A stretch of DNA of 42,201 nt from JANOGU01 sp964499865 (GTDB taxonomy: Bacteria > Pseudomonadota > Alphaproteobacteria > Rhodobacterales > Rhodobacteraceae). Each line of letters opens with the position of its first letter. Within the stretch, counting starts at the first letter, position 1. Below are positions 1 to 8,368 of this stretch, piece by piece. Made by a program: the position numbers and the translations under genes. A model generated the notes under the pieces. That model ran no database searches. It was not told the DNA's origin and saw only the letters and a list, made by a program, of their open reading frames with translations. Location: contig CAZCPY010000008.1 of the NCBI GenBank assembly GCA_964499865.1, forward strand, positions 1 through 42,201, in the 5' to 3' direction.

Positions 1-310
1 CAAGACCATGGGCTCGATCGACCAGCCGCCCGAGATCCTCGGCAAGATGATCGGCGGCGCGCTGGTGGGCACCTTCCTGGGCGTGTTCCTGGCCTATGGT
101 TTCGCGGGCCCCTTCGCCACCCGCATGAAGGCCGTGGCCGAGGAAGACGCCCATTTCACCGCCCTGATCCGCGAGGTGCTGGTCGCCAACCTGCATGACC
201 ACGCCGCCAACATCTGCATCGAGGTCGGCCGCCAGAACACGCCGCACCACATCCGTCCCAGCTTTGCCGAGCTTGAGACGGCGCTGCGCAGCCTCAGGGA
301 TGCGGCATGA
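1..310 (+). CDS. motA: Flagellar motor stator protein MotA, C-terminal part (5' end outside window)
   Basis: This is the last ~102 residues of MotA, the inner-membrane proton-channel subunit that works with MotB to drive flagellar rotation; full-length family members are near 290 residues. The visible part begins with the GSIDQPPEILG loop, followed by the last membrane helix (GALVGTFLGVFLAYGFAGP) and a cytoplasmic tail with HFTALIREVLVANLHDHAANIC. The reading frame is open to the left edge, so the true start lies upstream. The stop overlaps the next start by 4 bp (ATGA at 307-310), which suggests translational coupling with the downstream gene. MotB is not adjacent on this side. The assignment rests on the family-typical PPE loop and helix. 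Confidence 0.9.
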   Translation, partial: KTMGSIDQPPEILGKMIGGALVGTFLGVFLAYGFAGPFATRMKAVAEEDAHFTALIREVLVANLHDHAANICIEVGRQNTPHHIRPSFAELETALRSLRDAA

Positions 311-2457
311 TCCGGCTGGCGCTGGCGCTGTGGGTCCTGCTGGCGGCGGCGGCGGCGGCGCAGACGGTGCGCGTGGCCTCGGGCGAACATGACGGCTTCT
401 CGCGTCTGGTGCTGACCCTGCCCGGCCCCGCCGACTGGCGCCTGACCCGCACCGAGGACGGCTACGCGCTGGCCGTCGACCGCCCGGACCTGCGCTATGA
501 CCTGAGCGATGTCTTCCGCCTGATCCCGCGCACGCGGCTGGTGTCGATCTTTGCCGACCCCGCGGACGGGGCGCTGCGCCTCGGCATCGGCTGCGCCTGC
601 TATGCGCTGCCCTTCGAACTGCAGCCCGGGATCATCGTCATCGACCTGCGCGATGGCCCGCCGCCCGAAGGGTCATCCTTCGAGACCGCCGCCGGCGGCG
701 ACCGCCTGCCGCCGCTCGCCGCCCGCGCTGCACCCCGCCCGCGGTCACGGCCCGGGACCGTGCCGGACGCGCCCGTTCCTGCGGCGGCAGGCTACGACTG
801 GCTGGCGGACTGGCGCGCAGCCCCGGACAAGCCCGCCCTGCCGGCTGGCCTCCTGCCCGAAGCGATGGCCGCCGCCGGGGCGGAGCGTGCGCAGGCCGAG
901 GCGCTGAGGGGCCAGATCCTCGGCGCCATGGCACGCGGCGCGGCGCAGGGTCTGGTGACGCTCGAACCCGGGCCGGGGGTCGCCGGGGCGCGGCTGGCCG
1001 GGGGTGACGGGCTGGGTCAGGTCCGGATCGGCGGCGGTGCGCTTGCCGAGGACGCGGCCGCCGCCGCGCCGCTCGACCGGGACGGCAGGGCCTGCCTGCC
1101 CGATGCCGCGGTGGACCTCGGCGCCTGGGGCGACGCGCGCCCCGCGGCCCAATGGCTGGGCGAGGCGCGGACCGCCGTGGTGGGCGAGTTCGACCGCCCC
1201 GATCCTGCGGCGGCGGAACGGCTGGTGCGCGCCTACCTGTACATGGGCTTTGGCCGCGAGGCGGCGCAGGCCGCCGCCGCCTTTGCCCCCGCCGCGCCCG
1301 ACATCGCCGTCTGGCAGTCGCTGGCGCGCATCCTCGACGGCTACTCCGACCCCGGGGGCGCCTTCGCCGGGATGGAGGCCTGCGACACCTGGGCCGCGCT
1401 CTGGGCCGTGCTGGCGCTGCCCGACCTGCCCGCGGGCGCGGGCCGCCAGGACGGGGCGGTGCTGCGCGCCTTCTCGGCGCTGCCGCCGCATCTGCGGCGT
1501 CACCTCGGCCCCGGTCTGGGCGACCGCTATGTCGCCGCCGGGCTGGACAGCCCGGCGCGCGCGATCCGCGACGCGATCCTGCGCGCGCCCGGCGATCCCG
1601 GGGACGCGACGCGCCTCTTCGACCTTGGCCTGCGCGCCGCAACCGGCGCCCCGGCGCCGCCCGGGGGGCTGGAGACGCTGGCAGCGGTTCCCGGCGAAAC
1701 CGGCCTGCGCGCCACCATCGCGGCGATCGGGGCCGCCGCTGCGGCCGGTGCCGTGCCGATGGAGATGATCCTGGCCGCGGAGGGGCTGCGGCGCATCCAC
1801 GACGGCACGCCGGCGGCGGCCGACCTCGACGCCGCCATCGCGCTTGGCCGTGCCACGCAGGGAGATTTCGCCGGCGCCTTCGCGCTGGCCCCGCCCGACA
1901 GCGCCGCGGCGCAGCCGGTGTGGCAGGTCCTGGCCGACCGCGGCGGTATCGCGGATGTGCTGGACCACGCCGCAGGCCCGGTGCCGCCCGGTCTGGGCGA
2001 TGACACCGCCCTGGCGCTGGCGCGGCGGCTGCTCGACCTCGGCCTCGCCGAGGCCGCGCTGCCCTGGACCGCCGGGCGCGGCGATGCCGGTGCGCTGCTG
2101 GCCGCCGAGGCGGAGCTGTCGCGCGGCGACGCGATCGCCGCCGTCCGCGCGCTGGAGGGGGTGGCGGATCCCGCGGCGATGGACCTGCGCGCCCGCGCGC
2201 TGGCGCAGATCGACCCCGCGGCGCGGCCGGACGACCTGTCGGCACAGCTTGCCCGCCGCGACTGGGCGGCGCTGGCCGCCGAAGGCCCGGCCCCCTGGCA
2301 GGCCGCCGCCGCGCGCCTGCCCCTGCCCGACGATCTGCCTGCAGCGGGCACCCTGGCCCGCGGACGGGCGCTGCTGTCCGACAGCGCCTCGACCCGCGGC
2401 GAGATCGAGGCCCTGCTCGCCGCGACCGCCCTGGCCGCGCCGCCGGGCGGCGAGTGA
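307..2457 (+). CDS. Large secreted protein of unknown function in the motA-flhA operon
   Basis: This 716-residue protein is one I cannot assign to a named family. A signal peptide is clear (residues 1-19, ending AAAAAAAQ). Residues ~20-115 form a compact beta-rich segment (RVASGEHDGFSRLVLTLP ... IVIDLRDGPPP) that reminds me of AMIN-like domains, including a GCAC cysteine pair. A Pro/Ala/Arg-rich linker follows (~115-160). The rest is Ala/Leu-rich and looks like helical TPR-like repeats. It overlaps motA by 4 bp and lies upstream of a lytic transglycosylase and flhA, so a periplasmic role in motor or basal-body assembly is a reasonable inference. Periplasmic motility proteins such as MotC of Sinorhizobium are a functional analogy only; I see no homology. 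The coding call is strong; the function is open. Confidence 0.85.
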   Translation: MIRLALALWVLLAAAAAAQTVRVASGEHDGFSRLVLTLPGPADWRLTRTEDGYALAVDRPDLRYDLSDVFRLIPRTRLVSIFADPADGALRLGIGCACYALPFELQPGIIVIDLRDGPPPEGSSFETAAGGDRLPPLAARAAPRPRSRPGTVPDAPVPAAAGYDWLADWRAAPDKPALPAGLLPEAMAAAGAERAQAEALRGQILGAMARGAAQGLVTLEPGPGVAGARLAGGDGLGQVRIGGGALAEDAAAAAPLDRDGRACLPDAAVDLGAWGDARPAAQWLGEARTAVVGEFDRPDPAAAERLVRAYLYMGFGREAAQAAAAFAPAAPDIAVWQSLARILDGYSDPGGAFAGMEACDTWAALWAVLALPDLPAGAGRQDGAVLRAFSALPPHLRRHLGPGLGDRYVAAGLDSPARAIRDAILRAPGDPGDATRLFDLGLRAATGAPAPPGGLETLAAVPGETGLRATIAAIGAAAAAGAVPMEMILAAEGLRRIHDGTPAAADLDAAIALGRATQGDFAGAFALAPPDSAAAQPVWQVLADRGGIADVLDHAAGPVPPGLGDDTALALARRLLDLGLAEAALPWTAGRGDAGALLAAEAELSRGDAIAAVRALEGVADPAAMDLRARALAQIDPAARPDDLSAQLARRDWAALAAEGPAPWQAAAARLPLPDDLPAAGTLARGRALLSDSASTRGEIEALLAATALAAPPGGE

Positions 2458-2650
2458 TGCGGCAGGCCGCGGCCGCGCCGCAGGGCCACCCGCCCCGCGG
2501 CTGACCGGCTCCGGCCATTCGTGCCGGTCGCAGGCGCCCGCTTTGCGGGTCGTGCCGTTTTCCGGTGGTCGCGCCACCGTCATGCCGGGCTTGCGCCATT
2601 GGCCGGACAGAGGCTGCGAGGGCCCGCACGGGCGAGACCCCGGCCATGGA

Positions 2651-2667
2651 AACGTTCCGGTAACGTT
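2651..2667. promoter_or_regulatory. Twin AACGTT motif upstream of the lytic transglycosylase gene
   Basis: AACGTT occurs twice, separated by CCGGT (2651-2656 and 2662-2667). AACGTT is its own reverse complement, so the site reads as both a direct and an inverted repeat. A weak -10-like TAGGTT lies at 2675-2680, ahead of the GTG start at 2719. The 261-bp spacer 2458-2718 breaks an otherwise overlapping operon, so a second promoter with an operator here is plausible. This is an inference from position and symmetry only. Confidence 0.3.
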
Positions 2668-2718
2668 CTTTCCCTAGGTTCGGCCCGAAGCGTTCCCGAC
2701 GCCGGTGAGGAGAACCTC

Positions 2719-3453
2719 GTGCCCACAGCCTGCCCGCGTCCCGCGTTCCCTGACAGCAACGGCGACCGCGCCCCGGGCGCGGCCGGCCCTGCCGCCTTGG
2801 CGCCCCGGCTTTGCACCACGATAACCCTGCTCGCGGGCCTCCTGGGCGCCGTCGCGGCCCCCGCCCGGGCCAACCCCTGCGACGCCGCCGCCGCCCGCGC
2901 GGCGGCCGAGACCGGGGTGCCGCTGTCGCTGTTGCGCGCCATCGCGCGGGCCGAATCGGGGCGCGCCGCCTCGGGCGATCCGGCGGCTGACCCCGCGCCA
3001 TGGCCCTGGGCGATCCAGCATGACGGCACGGCCGCCTTTCCCGCCACACGCGAAGCGGCCAGGGCAGCGGCGGAAGCCCTGGTCGCGGCGGGCGAGACGA
3101 ATGTCGACATCGGCTGCTTCCAGATCAACCTGCGCTGGCACGGCGCCGCCTTCGCCTCGGTGGACGACATGCTCGACCCCGACCGCAACGCGGCCTACGC
3201 CGCGCGCCTTCTGGCCGACCTTTACGCGCGCCTCGGCGACTGGCGCGCGGCCACCGGCGCCTACCATTCGGGCGATGCCGAGCGCGCCGCGGACTACACC
3301 GACCGCGTCGCCCTGGCCCACGAACGCCGCCTTGCCGCGACCGCTGCCGCCCCGGCAGAGCCCGCCGCCGCCCCGCCCGCCCGCTTCGCGCTGACCGCCG
3401 CCACCGGCGCGCTGCTCACCGCTGCCCGCGGTCCGCTGGTCGGGGGCCCGTGA
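2719..3453 (+). CDS. Lytic transglycosylase (SLT domain), flagellar-operon type
   Basis: A 244-residue secreted peptidoglycan lytic transglycosylase, likely opening the murein for rod passage. I chose the GTG at 2719 because GGTGAGGAG lies just upstream (2704-2712); an open frame reaches back to 2521 but lacks a better start. A hydrophobic signal region (TTITLLAGLLGAVAAPARA) precedes the domain. The catalytic Glu is probably E79 in IARAESG, followed by DIGCFQINLRWHG, the counterpart of the family GxxQIN motif, and by the AAYAARLLADLYARLGDW helix. A Pro/Ala-rich tail ends the protein. In Rhodobacter sphaeroides a dedicated enzyme (SltF) serves the flagellum because FlgJ there lacks a muramidase domain; a similar role is inferred here from the position before flhA. 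Confidence 0.82.
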   Translation: MPTACPRPAFPDSNGDRAPGAAGPAALAPRLCTTITLLAGLLGAVAAPARANPCDAAAARAAAETGVPLSLLRAIARAESGRAASGDPAADPAPWPWAIQHDGTAAFPATREAARAAAEALVAAGETNVDIGCFQINLRWHGAAFASVDDMLDPDRNAAYAARLLADLYARLGDWRAATGAYHSGDAERAADYTDRVALAHERRLAATAAAPAEPAAAPPARFALTAATGALLTAARGPLVGGP

Positions 3454-5504
3454 TGACCTGGCGCAGCCTGTTCCAGCCCACCATCCTGCTGGCGCTGGCG
3501 CTGATGACCGTGATCGCGATGATGGTCCTGCCGGTGCCCGCCTGGATGCTCGACATCGGGCTCGCGCTGTCCTTCGCGCTGGCGATCCTGATGCTGACGG
3601 TGACGCTGTTCATCGAACGGCCGCTCGACTTCTCGGCGTTTCCGATGATCCTTCTCGCGACGCTGCTGCTGCGGCTGTCGCTCAACGTCTCGTCGACCAA
3701 GCTGATCATCGGCCAGGGCCACACCGGCACCGATGCGGCGGGCGCGGTGATCGAAGGCTTTGCCAACTTCATCATGGCGGGGTCGGTCGTCCAGGGCCTG
3801 GTGATCTTTGTCGTCCTGATGATCGTGAACTTCATCGTCATCACCAAGGGCGCGGGCCGGATGGCCGAGGTCGGCGCGCGCTTCGCGCTGGATGCGATGC
3901 CCGGCAAGCAGCTGGCCATCGACAGCGACATGAACGCAGGCGCCATCGACCACGCCGAGGCGCGCGCCCGGCGCGAGCGGGAACAGGCCGAGACGACATT
4001 CTTCGGCTCGCTCGACGGGGCGTCGAAGTTCGTCAAGGGCGATGCCGTCGCCGGCCTGCTGATCACGATGCTGAACATCGTGGTCGGCCTGCTGATCGGC
4101 ACGCTGGTGCACGGCATGGCCTTCGGCCAGGCCTTCGAGACCTACGCGATCCTGACCGTGGGCGACGGCCTGGTCAGCCAGATTCCGGCGGTGATCATCT
4201 CGGTGGCGGCGGCGATCCTGCTGGCGCGCGGGGGCGGCAAGGGGGCGGCGGACGTGTCGTTCTTCCGACAGCTTGGCGCGTATCCCGGGGCGCTGGGGAC
4301 GGTGGCGCTGCTGATGGCGGGCTTTGCGCTGGTGCCGGGGATGCCGTTTCTGCCCTTCATGCTGGCGGCGGCGGCGCTGGCCGGGCTTGCCTGGTGGGGC
4401 AGCCGCCTGCCGCCGCCGCCGCAGGCCGATGCCGCCCTGCCCGAGGCGCCGCGCGCCCGGCCCATCGGCGACGTGCTCGACTTCGACGAGATCCATATCG
4501 AATTCGCGCCGAATCTTGTCGCCATGGCGCTCGACCCCGCGACAGGGCTCGACGCCCGCATCGGCAACATGCGCAGCCATGTGGCGCAGGCATTCGGCCT
4601 GATTCTGCCCGAAATCCGGCTGACCGACGACGCGACGCTGCCGCCCGACACCTACCGCATCCGCCTGCAGGGGGTGGAACGCACGCGCGACCGGCTGCGC
4701 CCCGACCGGGTGCTCGTGCTGCTGTCGGACGGCGCCGCGGCCCCGCGGGGCGAGGATGTGCGCGAACCGGTCTACGGTGCCCCGGCGCGCTGGATCCTGC
4801 CCGACGACCAGGAGGCCGCGGCGTTGGCGGGTCTGACCGTCGTCACGCCCACCGAGGTGCTCGCCACGCATCTGCTGGAAACCGTCAAGGGCAACCTCGC
4901 CCGCCTGCTCAGCCTGCGCGGCCTGCGCCGGCTGTTCGAGGAATTCACCAACCTGACCGACCGCACCCGGGCCGAGGCCAACCGCCGCCTGCTGGACGAG
5001 CTCGTGCCTGAAAAGGTGCCGGTCGAGATGCTGCTCGCCGTCCTGCGCCTCCTGCTGGAGGAGCGGGTCTCGGTGCGCAACCTGCCCCTGATCCTCGAGG
5101 CGATGACCGAGGCGCGGGGCCTGCAGGGCCCCGAGGCGATGGCCGAACATGTGCGCCAGCGCCTGGGCTTCCAGCTTGTGGCCGACCTCAAGCGCGAGGA
5201 TGGCACGATCCCGCTGATCCAGCTTGCGCCGGAGTGGGAGCGCAGCTTTGCCGCCCACCAGATCGAGGCCACGCGCGATGTCGCCCTGCCGCCCGACCAG
5301 TTCGGGCGGCTGGCCGCGGGCATCGCCGACCGGCTGAACCGCGCGGCGGAGAACGGCGTCTTCCCGGCGCTGGTGACCTCGGCGCTGCGCCGCCGCTTCC
5401 TGCGCACGGTGCTGGCGGCCAAGGGGCTTTCGGCGCCGGTCCTGTCGTATGAGGAGATCGGGCTCGAGGCGCGGCCCGCGCTGGTCGGGCAGGTGCCCGC
5501 GTGA
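3453..5504 (+). CDS. flhA: Flagellar type III export gate protein FlhA
   Basis: FlhA is the large export-gate subunit that couples proton motive force to secretion and binds substrate-chaperone complexes through its cytoplasmic domain. This 683-residue copy is near the family size (~690). The N-terminal half has about eight membrane helices and the conserved stretch FPMILLATLLLRLSLNVSST; the FHIPEP-type loop includes FALDAMPGKQLAIDSDMNAG. The C-terminal half (from ~residue 335) is the soluble domain, with LPPDTYRIRL and NLPLILEAMTEA. The ATG at 3453 overlaps the previous stop by one base (TGATG); a GTG one codon earlier (3450) is an alternative. The last 4 bp overlap fliR. Confidence 0.97.
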   Translation: MTWRSLFQPTILLALALMTVIAMMVLPVPAWMLDIGLALSFALAILMLTVTLFIERPLDFSAFPMILLATLLLRLSLNVSSTKLIIGQGHTGTDAAGAVIEGFANFIMAGSVVQGLVIFVVLMIVNFIVITKGAGRMAEVGARFALDAMPGKQLAIDSDMNAGAIDHAEARARREREQAETTFFGSLDGASKFVKGDAVAGLLITMLNIVVGLLIGTLVHGMAFGQAFETYAILTVGDGLVSQIPAVIISVAAAILLARGGGKGAADVSFFRQLGAYPGALGTVALLMAGFALVPGMPFLPFMLAAAALAGLAWWGSRLPPPPQADAALPEAPRARPIGDVLDFDEIHIEFAPNLVAMALDPATGLDARIGNMRSHVAQAFGLILPEIRLTDDATLPPDTYRIRLQGVERTRDRLRPDRVLVLLSDGAAAPRGEDVREPVYGAPARWILPDDQEAAALAGLTVVTPTEVLATHLLETVKGNLARLLSLRGLRRLFEEFTNLTDRTRAEANRRLLDELVPEKVPVEMLLAVLRLLLEERVSVRNLPLILEAMTEARGLQGPEAMAEHVRQRLGFQLVADLKREDGTIPLIQLAPEWERSFAAHQIEATRDVALPPDQFGRLAAGIADRLNRAAENGVFPALVTSALRRRFLRTVLAAKGLSAPVLSYEEIGLEARPALVGQVPA

Positions 5505-6280
5505 CGCTGTCGGCGCAGGCGGTGCTGGCGGCGGCGGGGCTTTCGGCCGAGGGCGCCTGGGTCGCCTTTCTCGTCTTCCTGCGCTGCGGGGCGGCGATGG
5601 CGCTCTTGCCCGCCTTCGGCGAACAGTCGGTGCCGGTGCGGGTGCGGCTGGGCCTCGCGCTGGCCTTCGCCGCGCTGACCCTGCCTGCGGTCCTCGCCCG
5701 GCCCGGGACCTGGCCCGCCCCCGGCATCGCACCGGTCGCGGGCGAGGTGGTGGCGGGGCTGCTCCTGGGCCTGGGGTTCCGACTGCTGGTGCATGCCCTG
5801 CAGATCGCGGGCACGATCGCGGCGCAGTCGACCTCGCTGTCGCAGGTCTTCGGCGGCACCGCGGGAGAGCCGCAGCCCGCGATGGCCAACGTCTTCGCGC
5901 TGGCCGGGATGGCGCTGGCGGTGGCGGGCGGGCTGCATGTGGACGCAGTTGCGCTGTTCATCCTGTCCTACGACCTGCTGCCCCCCGGCGCGCTGCCCGC
6001 GGCGGGCGAGGCGGCGCGGCTGGGCGTGGCGCAGGTGGCGCGCGCCTTTGCCCTGGGCTTTTCGCTCGCCGCGCCCTTCGTGATCGCGGCGGTGCTCTAC
6101 AACCTGGCGCTCGGGCTGATCAACCGGGCGATGCCGATGATGATGGTCACCTTCGTCGGCGCGCCGGCGCTGACGCTGGGTGCGCTGGTGCTTCTGGCGG
6201 TTGCCGCGCCGGCCCTGATGCAGGCCTGGACGGGCGTGCTGGCCGCGCATCTGGCCGCCCCCCTCTCGGTGCCGCCGTGA
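5501..6280 (+). CDS. fliR: Flagellar export apparatus protein FliR
   Basis: FliR is an integral membrane component of the FliP-FliQ-FliR export gate. The 259-residue product has the expected size and five or six hydrophobic helices. Family-typical segments are FLRCGAAMALLPAFGEQSVP near residue 28, then VRLGLALAFA, and later NLALGLINRAMPMMMVTFVG, which matches the conserved FliR segment near the last helices. The start is GTG at 5501, overlapping the flhA stop by 4 bp (GTGA), and the stop overlaps the flhB start the same way. Order flhA-fliR-flhB supports co-translation. fliQ lies separately in the convergent operon at 11027-11299. Confidence 0.95.
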   Translation: MTLSAQAVLAAAGLSAEGAWVAFLVFLRCGAAMALLPAFGEQSVPVRVRLGLALAFAALTLPAVLARPGTWPAPGIAPVAGEVVAGLLLGLGFRLLVHALQIAGTIAAQSTSLSQVFGGTAGEPQPAMANVFALAGMALAVAGGLHVDAVALFILSYDLLPPGALPAAGEAARLGVAQVARAFALGFSLAAPFVIAAVLYNLALGLINRAMPMMMVTFVGAPALTLGALVLLAVAAPALMQAWTGVLAAHLAAPLSVPP

Positions 6281-7332
6281 GCGAGGAGTCGGGCGCCGAA
6301 AAGGAACACGACCCCACCCCGCAACGCCTGCAGGAGGCGAGGGACCGGGGCGAGGTCGTTCACTCCGCCGACCTGACCGCCGCCGCCGCGCTCGCGGGTC
6401 TGGTCGCGGTGCTGGCCATCGCCGGGCCCGGCGTGGCAGAGCGGATCGGGACGGCGGGTATGGCGCTTCTGGCCCCGCGGGCGGGGCTCGATGCCTCGGG
6501 CGCCATCGCGGCGATGCTGCTGGCCAGCCTGCCGCTGTTCCTCGTGCCGATGGCGGCAGCGCTGCTGTCGATCCTGGCGCAGCGGGCCTTCGTGCTGGCC
6601 CCGCAGAAGCTGGAACCCCGGCTCGACCGTATCTCGCCGCTGGCCGTGGCCGGACAGAAATTCGGCGGGCAGGGCCTGGTTGACTTCGCCAAGGCGACCG
6701 TAAAGCTGGTGGTGGTCTCGGCCGTGCTCTTCGCCTTTCTTGCGGCGCAGCGCGACACGGTGCTGGGTGCCTTCCGGCTGTCGCCGGGGCAGGTGACCGG
6801 GGAACTGGCGCGGCTGGTGTTCGGGTTCCTGACGCTGGCGCTGGCGGTGGCGGCGGTCTTCGGCGCGGTCGACTATCTTTTGCAGCGCCTGCGCCACATC
6901 CAGAAGCTGCGGATGACCCGGCAGGAACTGATCGACGAGCTCAAGCGGTCGGACGGCGACCCGCACCTCAAGGCGCAGCGCCGCCAGCGCGGGCGCGAGA
7001 TCGCGCTGGACCGGATGCTGGCCGATGTGGCCAAGGCCGATGTCGTCGTCGTCAACCCCACGCATTACGCGGTGGCGCTGCGCTGGACGCGCGCCTCGGG
7101 CCGGGCGCCGGTCTGCCTGGCCAAGGGGACCGACGCGCTGGCCGCCCGGATCCGCGAGAGGGCGGCCGAAGCCGGGGTGCCGCTCCACCGCGACCCGCCC
7201 ACGGCGCGCGCGCTTTACGCCACGCTCGAGGTCGGTGACGAGGTGCGGCCCGAACACTACCGCGCCGTCGCCGCCGCGATCCGCTTTGCCGAGGCGATGC
7301 GCCGCAAGGCGCGCGGGCTGGTGGCGCGATGA
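6277..7332 (+). CDS. flhB: Flagellar export switch protein FlhB
   Basis: FlhB controls the change of export specificity from rod/hook to filament substrates. The 351-residue product starts at GTG 6277, within the fliR stop (GTGAGC), with residues SEESGAEKEHDPTPQRLQEA; the PTPxRLxxARxxG motif marks the FlhB N-terminus. Four hydrophobic helices lie between ~30 and ~210. The autocleavage motif NPTH is at residues 260-263 (codons from 7054), in VVVNPTHYAVALRW. The cytoplasmic tail ends in a basic stretch (RRKARGLVAR). It overlaps the next gene by 4 bp. All diagnostic residues are present. Confidence 0.97.
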   Translation: MSEESGAEKEHDPTPQRLQEARDRGEVVHSADLTAAAALAGLVAVLAIAGPGVAERIGTAGMALLAPRAGLDASGAIAAMLLASLPLFLVPMAAALLSILAQRAFVLAPQKLEPRLDRISPLAVAGQKFGGQGLVDFAKATVKLVVVSAVLFAFLAAQRDTVLGAFRLSPGQVTGELARLVFGFLTLALAVAAVFGAVDYLLQRLRHIQKLRMTRQELIDELKRSDGDPHLKAQRRQRGREIALDRMLADVAKADVVVVNPTHYAVALRWTRASGRAPVCLAKGTDALAARIRERAAEAGVPLHRDPPTARALYATLEVGDEVRPEHYRAVAAAIRFAEAMRRKARGLVAR

Positions 7333-7670
7333 GCGGGCCGCAGGACAGGCTGCGGTCGATTGCGGCGCTGCTGCGCGAGGACCGCCTGGCACGGCTGGCG
7401 GCCGCCGAGGCGGCCTGCCGGGTGACATCCGCGCGGCTTGGCGGCCTGGTTCCCGCCCCGCCCTCGCCCGAGGTCGAGCCCGCCGCGGCGCTGCGCAACG
7501 CCTTCGCCTATGCGCTCTGGGTCGAGGAGCGGCGGGCCCGGCTGGCGCGTCAGCTACAGGGCGAGGAGCGCGCGCGCGAGGCCGCCCTGCAGGCGGCTCG
7601 GCTGGCCTTTGCCCGGGCCGAGGCGGTGGCGGCGCTTGTCGCGCGGCAGGCGAGGCCGCCGCGGTCCTGA
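7329..7670 (+). CDS. Small coiled-coil protein after flhB, possible FliJ-like export chaperone
   Basis: A 113-residue soluble protein whose ATG overlaps the flhB stop (ATGA). Most of it is predicted helical and rich in Ala, Arg and Glu, with heptad-like repeats (LLREDRLARLAAAEAA near the start; EERRARLARQLQGEERARE near residue 70) broken by a Pro-rich turn (LVPAPPSPEVEP). FliJ proteins are small antiparallel coiled coils that connect the FliI ring to FlhA, so the size, fold and operon position fit a FliJ-like role. Sequence identity alone does not prove this, and it could be another small flagellar chaperone. It is the last gene of the + strand operon. Confidence 0.7.
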   Translation: MSGPQDRLRSIAALLREDRLARLAAAEAACRVTSARLGGLVPAPPSPEVEPAAALRNAFAYALWVEERRARLARQLQGEERAREAALQAARLAFARAEAVAALVARQARPPRS

Positions 7671-7699
7671 CCGGTCACGAAGCGGCCTGCCGACCGCCC

Positions 7700-7721
7700 G
7701 CCACCGCGCGGACGCGGTGGC
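7700..7721. terminator. Hairpin between convergent flagellar operons
   Basis: A perfect 9-bp stem (GCCACCGCG, loop CGGA, CGCGGTGGC) sits between the ends of the FliJ-like gene (7670) and fliL (7756). It could stop transcription from both sides. No clear T-tract follows on either strand, so its terminator activity is uncertain. Confidence 0.45.
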
Positions 7722-7755
7722 TTGCGACGAGCGGACAGCGGCGACGCGACGGCGC

Positions 7756-8358
7756 TTACCCGTCCTGCCGCACGATGTCCGAGATCAGCACCTCGCGCAG
7801 GTCTTCGCCCAGCACGGCGGTGCCGGCCTCGCGCAGCGCGCGGCGCAGCAGGATCAGGTTGGCGCCGTCGGTGAAGGCGCCGCGGAAGCCGCCTGCATTG
7901 GCGTGGTCGAACAGCACCTGCAGGAAGGTGTCGCGCAGCCGCGGCTCGCGGGCGTAGACGGCCTCGGTGGTGCCGGGCGCGACCTCGAGGCTGAGCGACA
8001 GGATGACCATCGCCGAGACGCGGCCGTCCTCGACCACCGGCACCACGAACTGGTTGGACAGCTTGACGTAATCGGGCACTGCCGGGTCGCCTTCGCCTGC
8101 CCCCTCGGCGCCGCCGCCCTTGCCTGCCCCCTCGCCGCCGTCGCCCTTGCCTGCCTTCTCGTCGCCCTTGCCTTCGCCTGCCTGCTTGCCCCCGGCCTCC
8201 GCGGCCTGGTCCTCGCCCGCTTTGTCGCCGGCGCCAGCGGCGGCGCTCTCCTCGCCCCCCTTCGCTGCCGGGTCGGCCGCAGGGCGGAGCATCAGCCCGG
8301 CCCCGGCGCCGCCCGCGAGGCCGACGAGGCCCAGGATCAGCGGGATCAGCCTGCCCAT
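7756..8358 (-). CDS. fliL: Flagellar basal-body-associated protein FliL
   Basis: FliL is a single-pass inner-membrane protein whose periplasmic domain forms a ring around the stator. The 200-residue product has an N-terminal helix (LIPLILGLVGLAGGAGAGLML), then an unusually long low-complexity linker (~residues 35-92) built from Gly, Ala, Glu, Lys and Asp, then a FliL-type domain: YVKLSNQFVVPVVEDGRV, VILSLSLEVAPG, LRDTFLQVLFDHA and a C-terminal ILISDIVRQ-like end (VLISDIVRQDG). It is the last gene of the flgB operon, 10 bp after flgH. The linker is the odd part; most FliL proteins have a shorter one. Confidence 0.88.
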   Translation of the reverse strand: MGRLIPLILGLVGLAGGAGAGLMLRPAADPAAKGGEESAAAGAGDKAGEDQAAEAGGKQAGEGKGDEKAGKGDGGEGAGKGGGAEGAGEGDPAVPDYVKLSNQFVVPVVEDGRVSAMVILSLSLEVAPGTTEAVYAREPRLRDTFLQVLFDHANAGGFRGAFTDGANLILLRRALREAGTAVLGEDLREVLISDIVRQDG

Positions 8359-8368
8359 CGTCGCCCCC

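Noticed and set aside
2600..2620. A sigma-54-like GG-N10-GC element upstream of the lytic transglycosylase
   Set aside because: Only the minimal GG/GC spacing fits; the flanking consensus (TGGCAC, TTGCA) is poor, and such matches are frequent in DNA this GC-rich.
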